NCBI RefSeq assembly: GCF_910592395.1
Contig: NC_088309.1
Coordinates: 16,740,599-16,804,598 of the forward strand
Direction: 5' to 3'
From: Lineus longissimus
Taxonomy: Eukaryota > Nemertea > Pilidiophora > Heteronemertea > Lineidae
DNA: 64,000 nucleotides
Shown here: positions 12,501 to 24,500 of the stretch, piece after piece
Position numbering within the stretch: the first letter of the stretch is position 1
Layout: each line of letters opens with the position of its first letter
Translations under genes and position numbers: made by a program
The notes under the pieces: model-generated
Told to the model about the DNA's origin: nothing
Seen by the model: only the letters and a program-made list of their open reading frames with translations
Database searches by the model: none

Positions 12501-15500
12501 TACAATATATTATATATTTCTTATCGCAAGCGCTTTGATACCATAGTTCGCAACATATTTCATTACGTCTCGATTACTCAGCATAACTTTTATTTTCTCA
12601 TTGTCTGCTAGTCCTTTAAAGTCTTTTACTATAGTTGAAATCATTTCGTACCTTTTTGTACGTTGTGTACAATATGCGGGGCAGTGGCACAGGAAATGCA
12701 CCTCATCTTCTACTTTATCATTATCACATTTTGAACACGTCCTTTGCTCTACCGGAAATCCGCGGTATCGTCCAAGTTCCAAGTTGATTGGGAAAGTTCC
12801 ATTGTGCCGTTTAACTTAAGTTGACCGTTCAACACGGTTAAACGGTTTCAGTAGATAGTCCTCGGCGGCGAAATTATCCTTCAAGAGTTTGTATGTCCTT
12901 AATTTGGGCATTTTTGACACATTTTCCTTCCAGGTCATATTATACGTGATTAATAGTTCTTTTTTAACGTCACTCAAAATCCTTTTGACATTTGGCACTG
13001 TCATCGCTAAGTTCTGGAAGTAATAGTCCATATTAACAGAGGAGAAAATAGTTTTCATTGATTCGCACCATGTCTGTTTTCCTCTCCTAAGTTTATAATC
13101 CCATCTGAATACACTTTTAGTTAGCCTCTCTTCTGTCATATTTGCCAATCTAAACCATAATCTAACCATTTCGAGATGGTGTCGAACACTGACTGGCGTC
13201 CAACCCATATCACCTTCGATGCTTGGGAGCGCTGAGAGCTTGCCTGTACCAAGGAAAGTACGCATTGCGCGGAAATGAACTACGTTTGTCTTTTGGTAAC
13301 TTTTGAACCCCCATACACCGGCCGCGTAATCCATTATTGGAATCACTGTAGCGTTGTAAAGCTTAGAGTACGTCTTGTATGAAAATCCTCCCGTGGAATA
13401 ATGTTTCGCTACCAGACCACCAAGTGCTTTCCCGGCGGACGCTGCCAGCGTCGTGGAGCATTGCATAAATTCTAACGAATAATATATTTCAAGCCCAAGA
13501 TATTTGTAGGAGTTCACTATTTCCAGAACTTCACCTTGAAAGTCAAAACTGAATTCAGTTTGCGGCTGGGCTTGATTACGGAAATGCATAATATTGGTTT
13601 TACTAGTGTTTATAAACATTTTCCACCGATCACACCATCTCTCTAGAGTTCGAATCATCTCTTGTAGCGAGTCCTCAGAGTTGGAGATCAGCACGATATC
13701 ATCAGCATAAAGCAACAGTGACAGTATTTCTCCATCTATATCCACGCCCATGTTCATTGCTTTGATATCTGTGGCTAGGTCGTTAAGATACAAGGCAAAC
13801 AGAGTCGGTGATAATCCGTCACCCTGCCTTACGCCAGCTGAGGTTTGGAAGTCCCGTGTTAAGTGTCCATTGATACGGATGCAAGCGGTAGTATCCGTGT
13901 ACATTGCCCTTAATGTGTTAAGGAATCGTCCTGCTATCCCAAGTCCGAGTAGCTTATGTAACATACGGTTCCGGTCCACCAGATCGAACGCTTTGGTGAA
14001 ATCCACGTAACACACATACATTTCCTGCTTTAGTAGTTTTCTATTTCGTATCACTGAGGTCAGCGTGTATAAGTGATCTAGGCAACTTCTTCCTTGTCGA
14101 AACCCGTTTTGTTCGTCACAGAGAAGATTGTTCATTTCGGCAAATGTTATCAATCTATTGTTCAGTATTGCATTATACAGTTTCCCGACAGTTGAATTCA
14201 AGCTTATACCACGGTAACTGAACGGGTCTAAGGGGTCCTTGCCCTTTTTATTGATAGGGTGGATAATGCTTAAGGAATTGAACCCGAGGCGGAGGACCTT
14301 GGTTGAGTTACCAAGACACTCGAGGGTGGAGCTAAAATTTCGTCCAAACCCTCGCCTCGGGTTCAATTTCTATTCTAAAATACCTCAAACTTAAAAAGAC
14401 AGGCCACGAAAATAACTTGAATATGTGCGAATTTGGCAAATTTCATCCATCGCCGGCCCGGAGCACCGGTAGCGCCGTTGTTTACATTATGTTACGGCAA
14501 CGTTACAGAAAATGAGACATGTACATTTTGTACAGCGCGCATAGGAAGTCCGCATGGGCTCGCTCAAGTGATGCTAAAATCCGCGCAAATGGGCTATTTG
14601 GAGCGTTTTTCTCGGCAAATATGTGTAGTGCTCATTAAAAAACTTAGGGTGGTTGATGCTTCCTTGGCTGATTTGTGTTTGAAGCAGTGTTTTGAGAGCC
14701 TCAAACTTCTGAAGTGAGCTGAAATTCCATTGACGCGACGTGTGCATGGTTTCCACATTTTAGTGCAACCCGAGGGAACTTTGGTAGAGCATCTTGGTTG
14801 CGTGTCCAAAACACTCCACTCTCAGAACGAGGCTTATGCATTTTCCATTTAAAAGTTGACTTTACGGTACCAAGGTATTTTAGAATTTTATTCCACGCTT
14901 GGGGAACTTTTATACCACTTGAAAATAGTTTGTCGAATAGACTATGTAGCACATATGTGAGGTGTCGACATTTCAGCACTTCGTTGGGTATCTTATCTAC
15001 ACCAGTTGCTTTCCGCATTTTTAAGTTTCTAATTGCCTTCCAGACTTCTCCTCTAGATATCGAAGCGTTAAGAACAGAACCATCATCGAATGTCACATTG
15101 CTATCCAAGTGTTTTATTAGATCAGCCTCATTTTGTTGATATGGAACATCCTTCTTGAATAACGTTTGATAATCATTCGACCATTTGTCCGTAATATCCT
15201 CCTTCTCGTATGAGATACTGCCGTCATCCTTATACACTGCTCTTATGTAGTCCACTTCTTTGCCGGGGCCAAGTTTTTTAATTTCCTGCCAAAACGTTCT
15301 CGGGTTGTCAGTTTCCATGTGCTGGATATTCTCCATTTGCTTATTCTTGTATGAGCGCTCCGATTTACGAAAGTGTTTATCAAAGTTCGATCTACATTCT
15401 TTAAATCTAGCCAATAGAGTACGTTTAGTATAACGGTTACCTTTAAAATGCAGATAATTTTTTTCTGATTGTTTACAGTTTTTCCATAACTTCTCCAGTT

Positions 15501-18500
15501 TCTCACTCCACCATGGTTTTTTATACTGTTTCCTCTTGTCGTTTATTGAAATGTACTTTACTATCCTTGAATGGGAAGAAATCATCCATTTCCCGTCTGC
15601 ATTCGTTCACAAATACTTCATAAGCTGCGTCCACCTCATTCTGATCTGACATTGCATTAATACGGTTATTACAGATATTGATAATTGCATTTAGGCGCCT
15701 TGGGTTTTCGAAAAGGCCCTCTGGAATGCCCGTAACCTTATATTGGTCGTCGCGAGAGCAGACCCTTATTGTCAGGTTCTGTCATTATGTTTGTGGCAGC
15801 ATGTGCCTAGCAACCATGCCTAGCAACGGGCATTTTACACTAAAAAATATCTTTAAAATGATTTTTTAAAAAATTTGGTTCCGAGGAATTGTTTGCAGTA
15901 CATTCAGCCTCTTTGTCACCAATTTTGAGACAAATCGGAGTAAAAGTGTAGACGCTGAATCGATTTGTTTCAGGTCCGTTTAGCTAAATGGCGAGATTGA
16001 CTATGAATGAAGATAGTTTTAGCCCTAGGATGCTCGGCAGTTGTTGAATTGAAATGCAAATTGCGTTGCCAGTATTTGTCCTATTGTAATAAAACTTAAG
16101 TTTTCATTAAAGTTCGTTATCTTGTTCATTAAGTCCTTCGTCTCATGTAAAATGCGAAATGAATAAAATTATTAATTGGGAGCTCAAAATTGATGAGCGT
16201 GTATACGTAGCATGCAGGAATGTTGTGCTGGCCAGCGAGCAGTATGGTGAGTTTCTTCACAAAGCTACGTGTCTTTATCGATGATGTATTAGGCATAAGA
16301 ATTTTTGTGGAAGTGGTGGTTTAAGCTATTGTTCTATTTATAGATTTTTGTTATTGCCTGACCTACGACAGCGAGAGTGAGGTCAGGAGCCCAGACTATA
16401 AAACGCCCACTAGGGGCCAACGGTTACATAAAATAATTACAAAATATACAATATAAAGTTACAGGGTATACAAAATAAGATCACAAATATTTAAAGACAA
16501 AAACATAATAATGGAAATCAGGACAATATAGAGTTATGCAGTTTAAAGAACTCGTTGATAATCGCAGCAGAGGGAGGTGAAGGATTTTTCAGAAAAATTG
16601 TAGTCAGATCCGACAGAGACAGAAAATGAAGATCACTTCTATTACAACTGCAATGAGTTTTGCTGTTTTGACGCATATTTAGGGCACACCGCAAGGAAGT
16701 GAAAATCATCCTCAACCTCCCCTGACTTGCAAACCTCACACTTTCTTAGACTACAGTGTCTCCCAGTTTTGATTCTTAGACAATGGGCTTCCAGCATTAA
16801 TTTTGTGATACAAGCCCTGTGTTTCACTGATTTAATATCATTTAAATATGTTTGAAGTTCAAATGAAAACATAAGATTACTATACATCGAGTTTTTTATT
16901 TGTTGCGATTTCACCAAAAATTTCATGTTGACAAATATCTCTAATCGTTTACTGGGCATTAGAGTATAATATTTTCCAGTTATCCACATTAATATTCATT
17001 TGATCAAGCCATAGGTACCCCAACCCGGAGGAATTAAGAACAACATTTCCAAACTTTGGGGACGTTCTGGCATCAACGCGACGACCCATATTCGCCTATA
17101 GGCTTGTTTTCTTTCTATTATTGCTGGTGAATCGCTGTTTTTTCCACAAACACGCGCCTGTACGTTGTCCTGATTACTTATCCTATTGATCACGTCCTCG
17201 GTTTGTAGTTTGATGAAATCTGACAAGTCCCATTTCGCTTGCATAAATGAATGATCCCGCACGCGACGCTTTGCTCCAAATTCGGCTGGGTTAACAACTT
17301 CACTCATTGTCAAAACTTCAAATTCTGTTAGACTCATTATCTGGTCAGCTGGGGCTAACATGTAATCTACTACGGATCTTCCTTTACTGGAGACACACGT
17401 AAAGTTGTCTGATTTCACATTTCGGCCGTTCAAAACGCACATGTTTGAGTCACAAAGAAAATCTAATATACATATATTAGTGAATCGCACTTTCTTTTAT
17501 AAGCAAAAACTGGCAAAATATGGGTGTTCTGATCGTGCACATTTTTGTTCACTTTATACGTATATACTGTTACATTAGATTTGATGATGGAATTCGACCA
17601 CGTTTGAAGTGCAGAAGTGCCCATAAATTTTACCCTTAACTCTTTGAGATCGCATCATTTTTTTCTGTCGCAATACAGGAGCGTGGGTTTTTTCGTGAAA
17701 AACACTATTTTCAACAAAAATAAAACCAATCATCAAATTCAAAGCTACTTGCATTATGTATCTCCTGAAAGGTCTAGCCTAAGTACTTTTCTTTGCTTCA
17801 TAGCATTCCAATTCAGGTAAAACACCTGTACAGTATCTTTTTAAAGAAATATAGTTTCCAAAACTCTGTGAGGAGCACGGGTCATTGCTAGTATTACATG
17901 CACTAAATTGTTGTGTTTAATCGACCACGTACAAGATCAATCCATGCATAGTTTCAAATGTGTTTATGATCCACAAGACAAACTGGCAGTGTGTTTTTAG
18001 CTCACCTCTGGGGAGCTTATACGATATTGTGGCGTCCGTTGTCCGTCGTCGTCCGTTGGCGGAGCACCTTTCGTCACCGCTAGGGCTGATGGCTAAAACT
18101 TGGTGTGATGGTAGCTTTGGGCAATATGCCCAGACGTATTTTTCTTTTTCGCGATATGACCTACTTTCTGGCCTCCAGGCGGCGATCTTGGAAATTGGTT
18201 TTTTGCCTTGTGAAGCTAATGGTTGTATGAAGAGTGAGGAAATTTTTATGGTGGGTGTATCTAATAAGGTTAAATGACGTATCACCTAGGCTTTTGATTT
18301 TACCTACTTTTCAAGGTCACAGAGGTCAAAGTTCACTAAATCACCGATAGGCGGCACGTTTCGTTTCTATTTGAGCTAGAAGGTTTTAAACTTGTGAGGA
18401 CATGTATCTAGGGACCCTCTATCCTACCCCAAAAATTTGTCCCGCTCGGATTATAAATATGGCCACCAGGTGGCCATCTTGAAAATTAAACAAAGTCGGA

Positions 18501-21500
18501 TTGCAACCAAATTTCATGTGTTGTATATCTGTGTAGTCTCTACAGCATCCCTGATTTTCAGTCAAATCCATCTACCAATATGGCCGCCAGGTGGCCATCT
18601 GGAAAACTAAACAAAGTCCTATTACCCCGAAACTAATGATTAGATTGCAACCAAACTTCATGTGATCAAAACAAACTTAAATCAATTGATTTCAAAATAT
18701 CAAAAGGGCTTTGTAAAGGGTAGGTTTATAGGGGAATGCACTCGTATCACATGGGACTCAATCGTTAAGATGAAAAAACAGCAGGGAGAAATCTAACTAT
18801 GTATGGGAAAATCTGTATCATTAAGTCACTAGCACTCTCTAAATTAATACACCTGTTTACAGCACTGCCAAATCCATCAGAGGAATGTTTCGGAAGGCTA
18901 GAAAAGATCTGCTTTAACTTCATCTGGGACAATAAAAATGAAAAAATAAAAAGAACAACGCTATGCAATGACTATGACAATGGTGGTTTAAAAATGATAA
19001 ATATAAAATACTTCTGTATGGCCCAAAAATTGATATGGGTTAAGAAATTACACAATGATCTAAATTTTTCTGATTGGAAAACACTTATCCTTTCTGACAC
19101 TACTAAGCATGGCGGAAATTTATTTTGGCTTTCAAGAGACCCTCATGCAACCTTTAAAAATCACCTAAACCCTTTCTGGCAAGATGTTTATAAATCTTTG
19201 ATAACAATGGCTGACTCAAAAGAAGAGCATCCCCTTAAAAACATGATTTTTCATGATAAAAATATCAAAATAAACAACAAAACAATCTTCTACAATGAAT
19301 GGCAACTACATGGTGTTAAATATCTGAATGATTTAGTTGACGAAACAGGGAACTTTTATACATGGGAACAATTCTCGACAAAATATGGAATTCAAAAAGA
19401 ACCGTTCAAACTCTTAGCTGTGTTACATGCAGTACCAAAAAACTGGAAGAAAAGAATAAAAGATGGGGGATCAAATCTGACCGAAATTGTCGATCTTAGC
19501 ATAACAAAGATAAAAAAAATTAAAAAACCGGGAAAACATTTCTATTGGCAAAAAATTAAAAGTACAAGTAAAAGACCTGAAAAATCAGAAACCAAATGGA
19601 CAACCATAACTAACTGCAACCTCACTGAAGATGACTGGAGCGACATATACTGCCTCCCTTACCGGGCCACAATTGACACCAAACTAAGAATGTTGCAATA
19701 TAAAATATTACATAGAACATTACCTGTTAATACTTGGTTATACAAATGTGGCCTAACAAATACCAATACATGTAGTTTTTGTTTAATATATAAAGAAACT
19801 TTACAACACCTGTTGTGGGAATGCAATTTAACCAAAACTCTCTGGCTAAACCTTTGTCAACATCTAAACATACCACTATTTAACATCAAAGACATCATTT
19901 TTGGAAGTCCAGGGCAGTCGCTTGCAATAGAACATATCAAAATTATTACAAAAGAATATATATACAAAACAAAACTAAACAATAGCCTACCAAACCTTCA
20001 ACATCTCAAACAGACAATAAAACTCCAAATCAATATTGAAAAATGCCACAAAAAAAGAACAGACTTTGTGGGAAAATGGGGAAATTCCTTAAATGCTATC
20101 TAGGAAAAGACTAAGTTTCTTGCACCTTTGCACTTTGCACACTGCACCGCACTGTAGAAAACTGTTGTAAACAAAATTGTTGGATTGAATACTTTGTGTA
20201 ATTTTTTTTTCTGAGAGTTTACAATAAAAAATATAAATTACAAAAAAAATAAACTTCATGTGATTATGCATCTATGTACTCTTATCAATATCCCTAATAT
20301 TCATTCAAATCCCATGACAAATATGGCCACCAGGCCGCCATCTTGAAAATCCAACAAAGTCCTAGTACTCCGAAACTGTTAAACAGATGTCAACCAATTT
20401 CCATGTGACATGTGCGCTCTTCAGTAACCCTGAAATTCAGTCAACTTTATAACCAAAATGATATACTTAGATGGTACCGGTAATTTTCTTTTGTGCCATT
20501 GAGCCGAGAAAAATAATATTATTCAATGTTATCAAAACTGATGAAAGAAACTAGCCTGAAACTGTTCTCCCCATATCCACTGCAAATGACATGCATTACA
20601 TTACCCGAGATGAGCACATGGTCCCTGGACCATTTCATTTTCTAATGTGATGCAAAATATTCTTGAAGAACCATATTACCAGATTAACACTACAATATTT
20701 CATTAGAAGACTCCAACGACACAGCTTTTCCAACTTTGCCGAATAGCTTTTTTCCTCTCCCAGGACAGGCCAGCTCGGCAAGCTAGTAGACCTGTCTGAT
20801 ACTCTGCAATTTGGGGAATTGATTGATCAGGGTAGTGTTGTGTACCTGGCTGAAGTTGGTTCCTTATTTTATTACTCCTTATTCCCGATTCTACTTATTC
20901 CTGATCCTCAGATGGTTATGGTTGGGGTTAGCATTGGCCTTTATTGCCAATAATAACTGTATTTAGCCCTCATTAATGAATTACTGACTCAGCCCTCACA
21001 TTGGGAACAAGGAATAAGTAATTACTTGAGAATCGGGAATAAGAAATAAGAAGCCAACTTCAGGCTGGTTTAGCACGTACTAAGGCTTACCTGTTTATTA
21101 TCAAAATGAAGTTTTGGCTGTACTCTTGAATGACAAAGGCACGCATTCAAAATATGTGAATGTTCGGCCAACATTGTGCAAGATTGTATTTAATGAGATT
21201 GATTTGATACCTCAGCTGGTAGAGTGGTGGAACAGCAGTCATTCATCGAAGTGTTCATGCAGGAACACTCTGGTTGTGTCATGGTTGTCTAAGTGTTGTC
21301 CATTCCTTGTTTTCCTGTTAGGTTTAGACTTCATTGAAAGTTACCAAAAATCCATCTCAAAATCACATGTGAAACAAAAGAGGGGCTTAAAATCTTACCA
21401 AACCCAAGATTAATTTAAATCTAGAGGTTTATCGCCATCATATAAAAAACGATTTCTGACTCTGCAAAACTCCTTTATTCGAAGAGTTTTAACACATTTT

Positions 21501-24500
21501 TGCCATTGTCTAGTGTGTAATCCAACCATAATATTTTTCCTTAACATGTGGATGCATGCGCCTGCATTCTGTGACATAGAGCCTCTCTCTCTCTGTCATT
21601 GTTAATTGGTGAGCTTGAGTGATGTCATTCCTCCGTCAAGTCACTACTTCATTGCATCACATCATCATGACACAAAGCACACATTGGTATTGGATCTTTA
21701 ACTTTTTTTGGAATCTTTTTTACAATTGATCAAAGTACTCCTTCCTTCAGATGCAGATGGACTCTGCACAACTGCTACCAAACAACCGGCTACATATGAT
21801 GAAGAGGTCTTGAGTAACTGTGCCATCTACCTGACTGTCGGTGACTTTGATAACTGTGACGAACTAAGGTAAGTTGAGAAGGTTAAATAGTTTTCACATG
21901 ACATCCTTAAAACTGGTCTCGGTGATCAAGTACTCATCACGATGTTTTTTCCTTTGCCATCAGTCTTGTGAGCATTTGTTGTTTGCCGATTGGGGCTATT
22001 GGCAGAGTGATGAGTGACTCTATTATCTTTGTTGGATCAGGGATGGGGAGTTCATATCAAGTTTCCCACTTGGATGTAGTCTTGGCTAGCCCTGGCGTAG
22101 GGGTTACAGGAAAATTCGTCGCCGAGGAAACTTCGTCCCCGGAAAATTTGTCCCAGGAAAAATCATCCCCAAGGAAAAGTTGTCCCCAGTAATTTTGACC
22201 TCAATGGAAGACTTGTCAATTGTGTTGTTTGTGCTGACCTTTCCAATGAATTGATTTTGCCATTTTCCGTGAATTGCCACGTAAATTCCGTAAATTGAGA
22301 AGCACAATATGACAGGCAGTGATCAGCATGTTGAAAATGTTTTTACTGCATTTTAGTTCTCAATTGTTTTCCTTTGCCATCTTATTAGCGAAAAAAAAAA
22401 AAAATTTCGCCTGCCTACCTCTACCTACCCAGAGGGTTTTCCAGGGACGAATTTTCCTAGAGCCTAGGTAAGCCTAAGTTAGCCTACCAGGTTCAGGGTA
22501 TTTCAGTTCTACCTCTTGTTTAAAGAATTTGGCAATCAGAAATAAAGAGACTTGTTCTAGATCAAAAAATATTGAACAGATTTTTTTCGTTATATCAGCT
22601 TGATAGAGTTCTTTATCACAAGCAAAAGGAAAATTTCTTTGAGTAAATATTTCATCCAAACACAATCCAACTTTGGATTTTGACAGTGCTATGGCTGAAC
22701 GAGGTTGGCTATTGTTGTCAGCTGACCTCTAGGGGTGGCAGATCTAAAGGCATGACTAAAGGATGTGAGATGGACATTGACAGTTTTAAAATAATGGTGA
22801 TTTCTCAGATAAGTCGGAAATTTTGTAATTGTATATGTGATTTTATTTGAAACCTGAAAAAGGTACAGTAAGTTACATTTAGCACCAACACATTATGTAC
22901 AAATGTTTATGCATGACGCACAATGACATACAAATGAAAGGTTATAAAAGAATATTTTTTTATTTTAAGAACATGTACAGACCGAAGAAAACCACAAGAC
23001 AATAATTAGATATGAAACTTAAATGTATAAAACAGTTATTAAACACTTACAAATCAGAACTCCCGAATGTGTGCGTAGACAAAGAATGGAACCTGCCCGA
23101 CGCTGACTTCCAGTGTGTAAGAAATGTGAATAACCAAATGGGCGTATAAAGAGGCCTACACAGGATAAAATTAGATTGTGATGTAACCGAAGTGAAAAGT
23201 GCACGCAATATGAAATTCGTGAAATGATACATAAATATAGTCCAAAATTCGCATTCTAAGTGAAACAACAGGCAAATTCACCGGTGAATATTTCCTGTCT
23301 GCTGTTGAATCGGACTGTGTTTACAAATTTGTTTTTGTCGTCTGCTTGCGCTATGTTAACCATAGTATAAAGTGCCTGGCTGACACTGTCCGAATCCAAC
23401 TCTGATTTGTCATTCTAGGTTAATTTTTTAGTCGTTTTGATAAAAAAACTTGGTATGATTTGTTCTAGGTCACTAATGTTGCGAGTAAAACGAGTCATCT
23501 TCAGCATTTTATTCTGACACTTTGCCCCTGTAAAAATTACTGAAATATTGTTCGTTATTTTGTAGGAAATCGACGCTACTTCATTTAGACTCTATGATGC
23601 CGGCAAACTACCTCAGCCAGATAGGTTATGTGGATGATTCCAATACCACAACTGTAGACCAGCACTGGGTGCAGATAGTAAGGTATGAATATGTTGAAAA
23701 GGCTCTCTTCTATTCAGAACAGTATGATGCTGCATCGTCGATATCTCCGGGTTGCCTAATGGATACATAGCACTGCAGGACATAATAATACAATAAGTAT
23801 TTTTATAGTGTACTTCCAGGTTGCCGTGCTCAAAGTACTGTTCCCCAACCAGGACTACAGTTTGGTTCAAGATCTTCAGAAATCTTGAAAATCGCTCTCA
23901 TTTTTAGCTCACCTTTCAGGGGTGCTTATGCGATACCATGGCGTCTGTCGTCGTCGGTCGTTAACTTTTGACATAAGTGTGCCATGTTTCTTAACCACTT
24001 GACCTAGAAGGTTCATACTTGGTGTGTGGGTACCCCTAGGCAAGATCTTCTTTCAAAATGAAAATTAGCACAATTTGACTGCTTGTCTGTCATATACGTG
24101 GCGCTCTTTGTAAACATATTTTTGGCAATACCTTATGAACGCTGCTAGCTAGAATCATGGAATTTTTTCGGTTGATGCATCTCATAAGGGTGCTTTTCAA
24201 GGTCACAGAGTTCAAAGTTCGCTATCAGCATCGTCGTTAGGTAATAGTGGCACGTTCGTTGCCGCTGGTGTTACTGACTTGAAATCTTCTACATATGTAC
24301 CCCTAGGTCAAATGACCTCAGAGACTAAATATCCATGTGATTTGATTCATAGATTGGCCACCAGGGGGCCAACACATCGTCATCGGTGACCAAAACTGTT
24401 CTCCCCATATCCACTCGAATGGCATGCATTAACATTACCCGAGGTGAGCTCATGGTTCCTGGACCATTTCATCACAACTGCTCCTGGATTTTCACGAAAC

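Larger units (their letters stand above)
12480..15780 (-). mobile_element. Non-LTR retrotransposon (LINE), 5'-truncated and broken
   Basis: Read on the minus strand it holds a linker after the endonuclease (15780-15590), reverse transcriptase N-terminus (15585-14892), a foreign insertion (about 14891-14268), the RT core with [24 protein letters not shown] and YADD (14267-12816), and a C-terminal zinc motif C-x2-C...H-x4-C (12782-12510). The frame shifts near 15585 and at 12816, so it cannot encode an intact protein. No endonuclease domain remains. Clade not assigned. Confidence 0.88.
17993..20640 (+). repeat. GCTCACC/CATTTCAT family, copy 5, split by a LINE
   Basis: Head at 17993 (TTTTTAGCTCACC). 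Units run to 18666 and resume at 20251, with tail ATGAGCACATGGTCCCTGGA...CATTTCATTT ending at 20640. The interruption is the LINE at 18667-20250. Its internal units belong to a subfamily containing CAGGTGGCCATCTTGAAAA. Confidence 0.82.

Noticed and set aside
12816-14366. 516-residue frame considered as a host gene
   Set aside because: Its motifs are those of a LINE reverse transcriptase, and the first 30 or so residues come from inserted DNA.
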